A stretch of DNA of 57,625 bases, taken from assembly GCF_026343125.1 (NCBI RefSeq), contig NZ_JAPEMB010000002.1:1-57625 (forward strand). The letters run 5' to 3'. The notes beneath the pieces are model-generated. The model made no database searches, had not been told where the DNA came from, and saw only the letters and a list, made by a program, of their open reading frames with translations. A program made the position numbers and the translations under genes. The DNA comes from Streptomyces sp. NBC_00094. Its GTDB lineage: Bacteria; Actinomycetota; Actinomycetes; Streptomycetales; Streptomycetaceae. Position 1 is the first letter of the stretch. Each line of letters opens with the position of its first letter. This document shows positions 8,962 to 18,300 of the stretch, one piece after another.

Positions 8962-9756
8962 TCAGCCCAGGGATTGCTGTTCGGCGCGGGCTCGGGTGGT
9001 GGCGAGGCGGTAGGAGTCAGTCCCAGTCTCGATGATGTTGCCGCCGAAGGTGAGGCGGTCGACAATTGCAGCGCAGAGGCGGGGATCCGTGAAGGTCTTG
9101 GTCCAGCCGGAGAACGACTCGTTCGAGGCGATGGCCACGCTGTTCTTCTCCTCGCGCTCTGTCAGAACCTGGAAGAGGAGCTCGGCGCCCCGCCGGTCGA
9201 GTTCCATGTAGCCGAGTTCGTCGATGCACAAAAGATCAACGCGGCCGTAGCGGGCGATGGTCTTGGTCAGCTGCTTCTCGTCGGCGGCCTCAACGAGCTC
9301 GTTGACCAGCTTCGTCGCCAGCACGTACTTGACCCGGTAGCCGGCCATCGCGGCTTCGGTGCCGAGCGCGATCAGCAGGTGGGACTTGCCGGTGCCGGAG
9401 TCGCCGATGAGGCAGAGCGGCAGGCTCTTCTTGATCCATTCGCACTTGGCAAGGGTGTGGATCAAGGCGGCGTCGATGTTCGGATTGGCGTCGAAGTCGA
9501 ACTTGCGCAGCGACTTGTCGCGGGGGAACCCGGCCGCCTTGATCCGGCGCTCGGAGCGGCGACGTGCCCGGTCGTCACACTCGGCCAGCAGCAACTCGGC
9601 GAGGAAGCCGAGGTAGGACATCTGCTCGCGGCCAGCGGTCTCGGCGAGTTCGGGGAACTGGTTCCGGATGGTCGGCAGCCGCAGCATCCTGCATGCCTGG
9701 TCGACCGCGGCGGTGGCGGCCTGCTCGGTGAGTCCTCGCTGGCGGGGGAAGGTCAC
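8962..9756 (-). CDS. istB: IstB-like ATPase
   Basis: The protein has 264 residues and is full length. Walker A GDSGTGKS is at about 118-125, Walker B VDLLCIDELG follows near 175, and SNESFSGWTKTF and RLTFGGNIIETGTDSYR form the C-terminal part. It is the AAA+ helper of the adjacent IstA, which ends 12 bp upstream. It belongs to a different IstB subgroup from the copy at 5721, so the two IS21 elements are unrelated insertions. Confidence 0.92.
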   Translation of the reverse strand: MTFPRQRGLTEQAATAAVDQACRMLRLPTIRNQFPELAETAGREQMSYLGFLAELLLAECDDRARRRSERRIKAAGFPRDKSLRKFDFDANPNIDAALIHTLAKCEWIKKSLPLCLIGDSGTGKSHLLIALGTEAAMAGYRVKYVLATKLVNELVEAADEKQLTKTIARYGRVDLLCIDELGYMELDRRGAELLFQVLTEREEKNSVAIASNESFSGWTKTFTDPRLCAAIVDRLTFGGNIIETGTDSYRLATTRARAEQQSLG

Positions 9757-9768
9757 AGTCGTTCTCCT

Positions 9769-11391
9769 TCAGGGGGTGGGGCGGTCCGGCCGACGCAGTC
9801 GCAGCAGCTGGTCGTAGTGGGCGACCGAGGGAAGCGGCCGCTTGTCGGGTGGCAGGTGGGCCAGCCGACGTGAGGTCAGGAACGTAACGTTTGACCGGTC
9901 GACCGTGGGTGGCACGGGTTCCGCGAGGGCATAACTGTCCTCCTCAGCCGCCTTGCGGGCTTCCAGTGCGACGGCGTCCGCGGTGAGCGCGCCCGTCTTC
10001 AGGGCCGCCGCGAGGCCGGTGACCAGGTGTTCGTGGGGCAGGTGGCGGCCCAGCAGGAGGACCTCGATCAGCGCGCGGGTGCCGTCTCGCTCGCCGTGGG
10101 CCCTGACGGCCGCCGCCCACCAGGCGTCGTGGACCGGGGTGAACCTGCCTGCGGAACGGGCCTGGTCGAGCGCGGTCGCTCCTGGCAGGGCGCCGGGCTT
10201 GCGCACGAGCGCCTCCAGATAGTGATCCAGGTCGAGGCGGCAGCTGGCTTTGGCGATCAGCCGTTCGTGCCGGGCGACTTCCTCGCGGCCGTCGTAGACC
10301 ACCAGCTCGGAGGCGTGCAGCATCGCGCGGACTGTCCTGCCGATCAGCCGGACCGGCACCGAGTAGCGGTTGGTGCGGACGCTGATCTGGCTGTAGCGGT
10401 CGACCCGCAAGGTGAAGAGCCGCCCCGTCTCGAACGGCTCGTCCGGCAGCGGGTCCAGAAGCGGCCGCTCGGCCGCGAAGTATTCGCCGATCGTCCGGGC
10501 CCGGGACCGGATCCGCCGGGCATCGTCGGCCTCGTCCCACCTTTCGATCATCTCGTTGAGCTCGGCGAGGGTGTCTACTTCCGGGACGGGGACAAGGTGG
10601 TTTCGACGGAACCAGCCGATCTGCCCCTCGACCCCGCCCTTCTCGTGGGCCCCACGGATTCCGGGCTGGCAGTAAAGAGCTTGCAGGCCGTAGTGCGAGC
10701 GGAACGCGGTCCACCGCTCGGCCTCGACCCGCTGCCGGGAGAAGCCCAGCACCTGGGCGACCGCGGCCCTAAGGTTGTCGTAGCGGACCTTCGAGGTCGG
10801 CACTCCGCCCAGCACGTTGAGAGCGTGGACGTGGCCCTCGAAGAACGCCTCCTGCCCGGCCGACGCGAAGATCCGGTGCACCGCCTTGCCCGAGTAAGAC
10901 AGTCGGAACGCGAACAGGTAGCAGGTCACCAGCTCGCCGGCCAGCCGCACGGTCACGTCGCCGAAGTCGACCTCCGCCTCGGCTCCGGGCTTGTGGGTCT
11001 GCGGGACGAACGCCTCCACCACACCCCGGCCGGCCTCGATCCGGATCTCCTCACGGCGCGTTGCAACGTAGCCGCGGACCATCTGGTAAGAGATCTCGTC
11101 CGCGCCGTGCTCATCGAGCAGCCGCTCGAAGATCCGCTTCACCGTGTGCCGCTGCTTGCGCGGCGCGTCCAGGTCCGCCCGCAGCATCTCGTCGATCAAC
11201 GGCTTGAACGGATCCAGCCGGGTCGCTCTCGGCGGAAGCGGCTTCCGCGGCTCGGGCCAGGCCGACGACAACGCCTTCTGCACCGTCAGAAACCCGACGC
11301 CGTACTTCCGCTGAAGGGCACGGCTCGACAGGCCCTGACGCGAATCACGGCGGATCGCCGCGTACAGATCGACCTTGGACTTCGGCAGCAC
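9769..11391 (-). CDS. istA: IstA transposase (IS21 family, DDE)
   Basis: About 540 residues. The N-terminal HTH reads VDLYAAIRRDSRQGLSSRAL with KYGVGFLTVQKAL, followed by the DDE core with AEVDFGD, VRYDNLRAAVA and AHEKGGVEGQIGWFRR, and the Mu-type C-terminal domain (ISVRTNRYSVPVRLIGRTV). GTG 11389-11391 is preferred as start because GAGGGG lies six bases upstream; the longer open frame reaches ATG 11452-11454 near the inner terminal repeat. There are no internal stops. With istB it forms a plausible active transposase pair. Confidence 0.9.
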   Translation of the reverse strand: MLPKSKVDLYAAIRRDSRQGLSSRALQRKYGVGFLTVQKALSSAWPEPRKPLPPRATRLDPFKPLIDEMLRADLDAPRKQRHTVKRIFERLLDEHGADEISYQMVRGYVATRREEIRIEAGRGVVEAFVPQTHKPGAEAEVDFGDVTVRLAGELVTCYLFAFRLSYSGKAVHRIFASAGQEAFFEGHVHALNVLGGVPTSKVRYDNLRAAVAQVLGFSRQRVEAERWTAFRSHYGLQALYCQPGIRGAHEKGGVEGQIGWFRRNHLVPVPEVDTLAELNEMIERWDEADDARRIRSRARTIGEYFAAERPLLDPLPDEPFETGRLFTLRVDRYSQISVRTNRYSVPVRLIGRTVRAMLHASELVVYDGREEVARHERLIAKASCRLDLDHYLEALVRKPGALPGATALDQARSAGRFTPVHDAWWAAAVRAHGERDGTRALIEVLLLGRHLPHEHLVTGLAAALKTGALTADAVALEARKAAEEDSYALAEPVPPTVDRSNVTFLTSRRLAHLPPDKRPLPSVAHYDQLLRLRRPDRPTP

Positions 11392-11566
11392 CCGGGACCC
11401 CTCGTCGTGCAGAGCACAACCATGGTCCCGAAGCAAGCAGCCAGGTGCTCTCAAAACTCAGCGACATCACTCTCCCGTGGAAGAGGGCGCTCTTGGCGCC
11501 GGGCAACAGGCGCTCTCGTAACTCACTGACAAAGCCAGCTGGAGCGGGGTGAGGGGGCTGAGACGA

Positions 11567-12661
11567 GTGGCGACGAGGAAGAGCACGACGCGCCGCAAGG
11601 CATGGAGGACGCCGGAGCGTCTGCCGCGGCAGGCGCGGCTGATCGCGGGTGAGTCGACGGGGTCGTTCCTCGGCCGGCTCACGCAGCTCAATCACATGCC
11701 GCTGGACGACCTGATGGGCCTCGTCGGCGAGGGCGGCAAAGCGATGCAGCCGCGGTACACCGAGGTGTATCTCAACGCCGGCGCGCTCGATCGACTGGCG
11801 GCACTGACCGCACGCGGCCCGGAGGTCCTGCAGCGGACCTTGCCCAGCCTCCGGTCTCATCACCTGCTCGACGCGGGGCCGGGGCCAGTGTGGAAGTGGC
11901 CACAGTGGGAGGCAGAGAACGTCTTCCTGGTGCGGGCGTGCGATCTGTGTGCCATGGCCAAGCGGCATCCGTCGGATGTGTACCTGGTGTCGGTGACCCG
12001 GTGGAGGGTGTGCGCCCGGCACCACCGGTGGCTGGACAACCTCCGCGAGGACGGTACGACCTGGCTGCCGCTGCAGAACATGCCCGAGGTGGTCCGGGCA
12101 CACTGTGACCGGATGAGGCTAGAACGCAGGCTCGGTGCCGGAGGGCGTGCCCTGTTCGCCGATGCCCTGCGCATCACGGCCTTGTGGTGGAACGTCCCCG
12201 CGCTGAGCCCTCCGGTGTGGGAAGCGCGTGGGCAGCTTCTGGGCGAGGAGGCCGGCGGAGACCTTCGTCTGGCGCCGCTCGTGTCCTACCCCGAGACCGT
12301 GCGACTGGCGTTGATGCTCGCGGCCCGGGAACGCCGTCGCATGCGAAGGGCCTGGAGCGTCGAACACGACAGGGCGTGGCTTGCTGCCGTGGGCGCCATG
12401 CTGGAGGAGTGGCAGATGCCCGCGGCTCTAGCGCTGGCGCCCGTGGAGATCTGGATGCAGCACCACAGCATGCCCCCGCTGCACCGGAGCGTCAGCCGGC
12501 CGGTGCAGGGCAAGTGGCGTCGGCTGCCCGCGCCGCTGCCTCACGAGGATGCGTCTTCGGGCATGCACCTGGAGCGGCTGACGTGCTTGCCGTGGCGGTT
12601 CGGCGACGAACCCCCGGAAGCGGACGAGACGATGGCCTGGTCCGTCGCGGGCCGTGCCTGA
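11567..12661 (+). CDS. TniQ family protein
   Basis: About 364 residues. The N-terminal TniQ signature (GESTGSFLGRLTQLNHMPLDDLMGLVG) is followed by a zinc-binding CDLC and CARHHRWLD pattern. TniQ/TnsD proteins bind DNA and help choose target sites for Tn5053/Tn7-type transposons; standalone streptomycete relatives have no fixed role. GTG 11567 is chosen because GAGGGGG lies about nine bases upstream; GTG 11549 is an alternative. The gene begins within 40 bp of the end of the IS21 element, so its native promoter may have been replaced by the IS. No tniA or tniB is present nearby. Confidence 0.8.
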   Translation: MATRKSTTRRKAWRTPERLPRQARLIAGESTGSFLGRLTQLNHMPLDDLMGLVGEGGKAMQPRYTEVYLNAGALDRLAALTARGPEVLQRTLPSLRSHHLLDAGPGPVWKWPQWEAENVFLVRACDLCAMAKRHPSDVYLVSVTRWRVCARHHRWLDNLREDGTTWLPLQNMPEVVRAHCDRMRLERRLGAGGRALFADALRITALWWNVPALSPPVWEARGQLLGEEAGGDLRLAPLVSYPETVRLALMLAARERRRMRRAWSVEHDRAWLAAVGAMLEEWQMPAALALAPVEIWMQHHSMPPLHRSVSRPVQGKWRRLPAPLPHEDASSGMHLERLTCLPWRFGDEPPEADETMAWSVAGRA

Positions 12662-12712
12662 TCGTACGGGTGCGGAAGGCCGGGGCGCTGAGGGTGCGCG
12701 TTGAACCGGCTC

Positions 12713-13471
12713 TCACACGGGGTCCTGCTCGGGGTCGGGCGCGGCCCAGATCGACACCATGGGGATGGGGTCGCTTGGCTGGGCGCCAGGACCCCAGCCA
12801 CCGACGACGGTGACGCCCGGCGTGCTGGTCCGCGGACCGGGAAAGTAGCCGCAGCGAAGTCCGAAGAAGACCGGGGTGGGCAGACCCTTCCGGTCGAATC
12901 GGATGAGAGGGCCCGTAGCCAGCCAGGGGTACTTGGCTCGCATGGCCTCCTCATCGGTGCCGGAGAACAGGGCGACGTTCAGCTTGGACGTACCGCCCTC
13001 GCCGGGACCGGGCACGACGAGATCGAGATCCGGCGCCTGAGCGGAGGGGTTTTTGACCAGCGGCAGGCCTGAGAGGTCGAAGCAGGTGATGGAGGCGATG
13101 TGGCCGCCAGAGGGATCGTGGAGAGGGCGGCCCATCACGGCGGGGAGCCGGTTGTTCTTTGCTCGAGGCCCGATGTAGACGTGGGTCTGTCCACTGCCGT
13201 GCAGCGACATCTTCAGTTCGTCGAATTTTGCGTCCTTGTGGCGCTCCGCCTCGACGTTGACGCTCTGGTCTGGCGCCACGGCCGGGGTGACGGAGCCGTA
13301 CGCGGTCCATCCCTCGCCCACGTACGGGCGTATGTAAAGACTCGCGTCGCCTGGGTTCGTCAGTCGTGCCCAGGACAAATGAGCGACCTGAGCGAAACCG
13401 TCGTCGTGGGCCGCGATGATGCGTACGGACTCGATGCCGTGGGCTGGGAGCCGGGCTGATGCGGTGGTCAT
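12713..13471 (-). CDS. conserved hypothetical protein
   Basis: A 252-residue soluble protein with no recognised domain, predicted largely beta-strand. It contains a tryptophan- and proline-rich C-terminus (VVGGWGPGAQPSDPIPMVSIWAAPD). There is no signal peptide and no transmembrane segment. It is convergent with the TniQ gene and divergent from the truncated gene at 13682. Codon use is typical Streptomyces. The ribosome binding site in front of ATG 13469-13471 is weak, so the start may be internal. Function unknown. Confidence 0.65.
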   Translation of the reverse strand: MTTASARLPAHGIESVRIIAAHDDGFAQVAHLSWARLTNPGDASLYIRPYVGEGWTAYGSVTPAVAPDQSVNVEAERHKDAKFDELKMSLHGSGQTHVYIGPRAKNNRLPAVMGRPLHDPSGGHIASITCFDLSGLPLVKNPSAQAPDLDLVVPGPGEGGTSKLNVALFSGTDEEAMRAKYPWLATGPLIRFDRKGLPTPVFFGLRCGYFPGPRTSTPGVTVVGGWGPGAQPSDPIPMVSIWAAPDPEQDPV

Positions 13472-13681
13472 GGGTGCACAACCTAATCCGCATTTCGTGG
13501 GGGTGGGGACCTGACGGATGTGTGTGGTGTCACCGGCAGGGGGTCCGCCGCGGGGTCGCGGCTGGGATCGGTGGCTGGAAAGAGGCTTGGAGCGCAGGGG
13601 GTCTGTACAGATGGCCGCTTGTGATCGGCTGCTGTCGGTGGGCTGGGATCATCAAGTGCACAGGTGTAGGGGAAGGGGCTG

Positions 13682-13864
13682 ATGGCTTTGGCGGACGGTG
13701 TACGCCGGGCGAGCCGGTGGCAGGATGCGGTGCGGCTGCTGCTCCTGATCGATGCTTCGGCGAAGCCGGTGTCTGGGGACCTGTCAGCTCCTGCCACTGC
13801 GGTGGGGGTGGTGCGGACGCAGGTGCGTCTGCAGAAGCTGGATTTCTGGCTGCGGTATCCGGAC
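13682..13864 (+). pseudogene. N-terminal fragment of a conserved protein, cut at a junction
   Basis: The start is good: GAAGGGG lies just ahead of ATG 13682. The first 61 residues (MALADGVRRASRWQDAVRLLLLIDA, then VRTQVRLQKLDFWLRYPD) look like an intact N-terminal half of a small Streptomyces protein. After about 13864 the frame stays open to 14098, but it reads the antisense of the gene on the other strand. The rest of this gene is therefore missing. Function unknown. Confidence 0.55.
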
Positions 13865-13870
13865 TGCTCG

Positions 13871-14071
13871 TTCCATCAGGCTCCGAACCAATTGATTCAC
13901 CTCTACGAGGTGCTGGAGTTCGAACGCCTCACGACGCCGGCGCAGCTCCTCCTGCGCGACGGCCCTCCGCTCTGCCCGCATGCCTCGCAAGTTCATGAAG
14001 GTGTTGAGCTGAGTCGCCAGAATGCCACCAACGAAGGCCACGGCCGTCCACCAAAGGGGCACCTCGTTCAT
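13871..14071 (-). pseudogene. N-terminal fragment of a membrane-anchored hypothetical protein
   Basis: The first 67 residues are convincing: an N-terminal transmembrane helix (VPLWWTAVAFVGGILATQL) followed by an arginine/glutamate-rich amphipathic helix ending ELQHLVEVNQLVRSLME. This layout is common for small membrane-anchored Streptomyces proteins of unknown role. The frame after about 13870 reads the antisense of the gene on the plus strand and is not natural. The two genes therefore face each other at a deletion or recombination joint. Confidence 0.55.
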
Positions 14072-14331
14072 GCTCGAAGTCTAGAGACGATCCCCTGACC
14101 TCATCGGCTGTGACACCGGGCCGTGTATCCCTGGTTCGTAGAAAGATCCCGGATCGGCAGGGCGTCAGTCGCAGGTACCGGACTGCAAACCACGTGCTAG
14201 CAAGGGACACCGGCGCTCCGCCTCTGCACGGTTCGATTGACCTCATCCGACGGAAATGCGAAGACAGGCTCTCCGCCTTCTTCGGGACCTGGCCGCGTGG
14301 GACACGGTCGAGTGCCGATGGACCATACCGA

Positions 14332-15189
14332 TCACAGACTGTTGGTTTTGGCAACGAGGTCGGCAAGTACCTGCTGGCCGAGGTAGCGCGTGACAGCATG
14401 CGGTTCGGCAACGCCGTTGTTGACTGTTTCGTCGCGGATGAAGGGCGCGACGGATGCAAGTCCTGAGTGGGCGACGATGTCGCCGGCAGCTCGGAGGTTC
14501 ACCCAGTCAACGCCCTCTGGCAGTTTCAGGGCGTCCTCGCATCCCAGTGAGCGGCGTACGGTCAGCCAGCTGAGTGGGGAACCGCAGGTGACGAGCGTGG
14601 TGAGGCCTTCTGGACCGGGGCCTATGTCCTGGCGGGTGAGCATGTCGTAGGCGATGACGCTGCCGAGGGAGTGCGCGATGACGAGGCGGGGGCCGGGGCG
14701 GTGAAGTTCGGCGCGGACTTCACCGCAAATACGCTCGCCAATGTCGTGGTGGAGATACCGGTACACCTGGCGTATGGGCTTGAGCAGACGGCGGCCCATG
14801 TCACGGCCGATGGTGCGGTCGGCGGCTGCGAGTGCCTGGGCAACGGGGCGTGGGGTGTAGGGGATGCCCAGGCCGAGGGTGTCTGTGGGAATGTCCTGGG
14901 GGTCGGTCCCGGGTGGGATGTATTCCGCGAGGGTGTTGAGGACGAAGGCCTCCTCCTCGTCGGTGAAAGGTTCGTTGTCCTCGACCAGCGGAGCACTGGT
15001 GGGTGAGCTCAGGTGCCGGCTCGGGGTGCGGAAGAGGTGCCCGTAGTAGGCGACGGTGAGTGGCGGGACGGGGCATGCGGGTCCGTGATGGGTCCGCAGG
15101 CCCTTGGTGAGGGCTGCGGACCAGTCGGCGGAGAGATTCGTGCTGGTGGTCTTGCCTTGCCAGATGCCGTGGATCCCCACGATGTGCAT
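14332..15189 (-). CDS. alpha/beta-hydrolase (lipase/esterase-like), divergent from caspase-STAND gene
   Basis: The protein has 285 residues and starts at ATG 15187-15189 with GGGGGAG upstream. The N-terminus IVGIHGIWQGK is a hydrolase HG oxyanion region. The nucleophile elbow is AHSLGS (Ser about 174), with candidate Asp in RAAGDIVAHS (about 235) and His in VAEPHAVTRYL (about 263), so the triad looks complete. It has no signal peptide and should act in the cytoplasm. It is transcribed divergently from the caspase-STAND gene, 123 bp away, so the two may share a control region. In such a setting it could be an effector (lipase) or a partner; this is inference. Confidence 0.8.
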   Translation of the reverse strand: MHIVGIHGIWQGKTTSTNLSADWSAALTKGLRTHHGPACPVPPLTVAYYGHLFRTPSRHLSSPTSAPLVEDNEPFTDEEEAFVLNTLAEYIPPGTDPQDIPTDTLGLGIPYTPRPVAQALAAADRTIGRDMGRRLLKPIRQVYRYLHHDIGERICGEVRAELHRPGPRLVIAHSLGSVIAYDMLTRQDIGPGPEGLTTLVTCGSPLSWLTVRRSLGCEDALKLPEGVDWVNLRAAGDIVAHSGLASVAPFIRDETVNNGVAEPHAVTRYLGQQVLADLVAKTNSL

Positions 15190-15312
15190 GCTTCGTCTCC
15201 CCCGACTCTGGGCCTGTACAGAAGATCTGTCGTGCGGGGATCGTAGCTGGGTGCTGGTCTGTGGGGGTGGTTAGGGTGCAGGGGCAAGGCGGTTCCCCGG
15301 GGTGAGACAGGT

Positions 15313-18300
15313 GTGGCGGTGCAGGGTCCTCGACAGCTGGTGATTGTTGCGGTGGATGACTACTTCACCGGAGATGAAGATTTCGCTGCCAGGATTCGTG
15401 GACAGGTGGAGACGGTCACGCAGTGGCTGGCGGCTCCGGCGCTGGATGCTGAGCGGCGGTTCAAGACTGCGCAGTCCAAGCTGGGTTCAGCTGGCGACCT
15501 TCGCGCGTTTCTGGTCGAGCAGGAGCTGACGAGTCCCGCATGGGGCGAGGCGGTGGTGGTCTACATCACCGGGCACGGGGTGCGGGGCCCTTCCGGGCGT
15601 CACTACCTGACGTTCGGGGATACCTGCGACGACCGCCTTCTGGGCACGGCGTTTCCTACGAGTGAGCTGATCACGCAGATCCTGGACAGTGAAGCGGAAC
15701 ATATATTGGTGCTGGTCGACTCCTGCTTCGCCGGCAGCCTGGACAGTGAGCTGAGCAGAGTTCTGGAGGATCTGTCTGCCGCCCGCAGAGGTCTGAAGAC
15801 TCTGGGTGTTGTCGCCACTGGCGATTTTCATCAGTCGCCCCGTGTGGGTGAGTTCACCGAGCTGCTCGGGAAGGTGCTGGCCAAGGCGAGTGACGAGTCG
15901 GCCGGGTTCACTGCTCCTCATCTGTCGTTCGAGGAGTGGGACGGGCTTCTGCGGGCCGTGGGTGACGAGAACCCGTGGCTGATCGAGGCGATATGGGTGT
16001 GGCCGCGTTCACGTCGCGACGTGCCGAGCCTGTGTTTGCCCAACCCTCGCTACGTGGCCCCAGAGCAGGTAGTGCAGGCGCCCCGGCAGCCGTTGGCTCT
16101 CTCTGTACCGGTCTTGGACCAGTTCTGGCTCAGCCGGGCCTCCGGTCGTACCGGTGACAGCGATCCGGGCTGGTACTTCAGCGGGCGTCAGACGCTGATG
16201 AAGCGGCTCGTGAACTTCGTTTCCGACGGCGAGGGTGTACTGGTCGTCACCGGCGCCGCAGGGTCGGGAAAGTCTGCGTTGCTGGCACGACTTGTCACTC
16301 TGAGCGACCCCCTTTTCGCCCTCGAATCCCGGTTCACGGATGTAGTGCACGGGATCCCTGAGGAGCTGCGCCCGGGGTTGGGGTCGGTGGATGCGGCAGT
16401 GGTCGCCCGGGGGAAATCGTCCCTGGAATTGATCGAGGACCTGCTGACCGCGTTCGGCAGGACGTCCCAGGATGCTCCTCCCCTGCAGGTGCTCCTGGAA
16501 CACCTCCTCGAGGTCGGCACCGCCTTGGCGAGACCCGTCACTCTGGTTGTCGACGGCGTGGACGAGGCGCAGCAGCCTCTTTCGGGATTGTCGGATGTGA
16601 TCCTCCCCTTGGCACGGCTGCGGAGGAAGGACGGCAGTCTGGCCGTCCGTCTGATGCTGGGCATGCGTAGCTCGGCGCAGGATGCCGGGGACGGGAAGCT
16701 GATCGATGTGGTGGCTGATCAGCTGCTCGATGCTCTGCATGGGCTCTTGCGGGCGGGCGGGGTGGAGCTGGGGGTTCCGTTGTCGCAGGTCCGCACAGAC
16801 GGTGACGAGAGCGTGGAGGACATCACCGCGTACGTGCGGGCGTTGTTGCAGGCGCAGGAGAGCAGCCCCTATCACGGCCTCGACGGCGTGGCCGCTCAGA
16901 CATCGGAGGTGATCGCGCGGGCGGTGTTCCCGTCGTTCCTCGACGCTCGGCTGGCCGCGGCACAGCTGCGGAGTGCTGCTGGGGTCCAGGACACGGGGGA
17001 CCGTGAGTGGCGGGAGCGTCTGCAGCAGGGGACGCTGGCGTTGTTCAGGAGTGATCTGCGGCAGGTCGCTCTTGATACCTCGGTCGGGATCGGCGTGCTG
17101 TTGTCCGTGCTGCGCGCCACTGCGTTCGGGCAGGGGGCTGGGCTGCCGTGGGCGGACGTGTGGCCAGCGGTGGCGTCCGCGCTGCTGGGGTCGGACGCGT
17201 CTGCGCAGCCGGGGCTGGATGAGGTCATCAGAACGGTGCAGAACAGTCGTCTGGTGGGTTACCTCGCCTCCGGAGAAGAAGACGGACGGGTCACCTATCG
17301 GCCGGCTCACCAGCGGCTGGCTGAAGTCTTGCTGGAGTATCCGGGTGACCTTGCGTATGGGCCGGACCGGGATGCGTCTGACGGCTGGACCGCCGTGGTG
17401 GAGGGCTTCCCAGGGCCGGTGCAGGGTCACAGGGCGATCGCTGTGGTCTGCTCCGATCTCGCACGAGAGGCAGCCCCTGGGGTCCCGCATCCCTATGTGC
17501 GCCGCTATACGGTGGCCCACGCAGATGCCGGGGGCGTTCTGAATGACTCGATCATGCCGATCTCCCTGGCGGCTCGTGAGAGCTCGGGAACGGTGCGAGC
17601 TCGGCTGGGCATGCCTTTGCCTGTGGAGGACAGCACGCGGCGGGTGCTGTCGGCTGCGGGGTTGATCGAGCCTTACGTGGATGGGTCTGTCGACGTGGCT
17701 TCCCGACTGAGTTCTCTGCGGTTCCATCTGGCAACCGCCAGCGGCTCAGAGGCAGTTCTTTCTGGTCGCCCGCCTGAGGATGCCGCCGGCTTGGGGGCCG
17801 GCGACTGGATGACGCCGGTGGCGGTGCAGTGGCAGCCACGGGCCAACGTGATCGCATCGCCCGATTCTCATGTGTTCACCCTGTGCACAGTCGGGACGCC
17901 GGACGGCCGCAGCCTCATCGTTGCAGGCGTACGCGACGGAATCGCGGTGTGGGATGCAGCCAGCGGCAAGCAGGTGGTGCAGATCGACACAGGGCTGGTC
18001 AGGGACGTCTGCGTGATCAAAGCGGCCGGGGGCCGATCGTTCCTGGTGGCCGCCGGCGAGCAGGGGGCTGGGGTGTTCGACCCTGTATCAGGAAGGCGAC
18101 TGGCAGCCTGGAGCGGCTCCGGCGCCCACCATGTTCACGTTCTGCGGGACGGCCGCGACCGGTGGCAGGTAGCCATCATGACCGCGCACGAGGCCGTTGT
18201 CTGGCATCCCTCGGATGATCACTACCGTGCAGTCGTCGGCCCTTCCGGCCGGAACGTGAATACGGCCGCGTGGCTGCGCAGCCCTGAAGGACACATGGTG

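Larger units (their letters stand above)
8962..11531 (-). mobile_element. IS21-family element, left end not visible
   Basis: The element carries istA and istB on the minus strand. At the istA side there are two 22-bp direct repeats, 11445-11466 and 11510-11531 (17 of 22 identical; outer copy ending CTCACTGACA), matching the multiple terminal repeats of IS21 elements. No comparable repeat is seen in the 42 bp between the istB stop and the SUKH stop, so the other end is truncated or diverged. Confidence 0.75.

Noticed and set aside
14150..14240. tRNA-like GGTTCGATT near 14230
   Set aside because: No acceptor stem, D-arm or anticodon arm can be formed around it.
15009..17857. Long minus-strand frames opposite the caspase genes (for example 16009-17727)
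   Set aside because: They are antisense shadows of GC-rich coding DNA, arginine/proline-rich with no domain.
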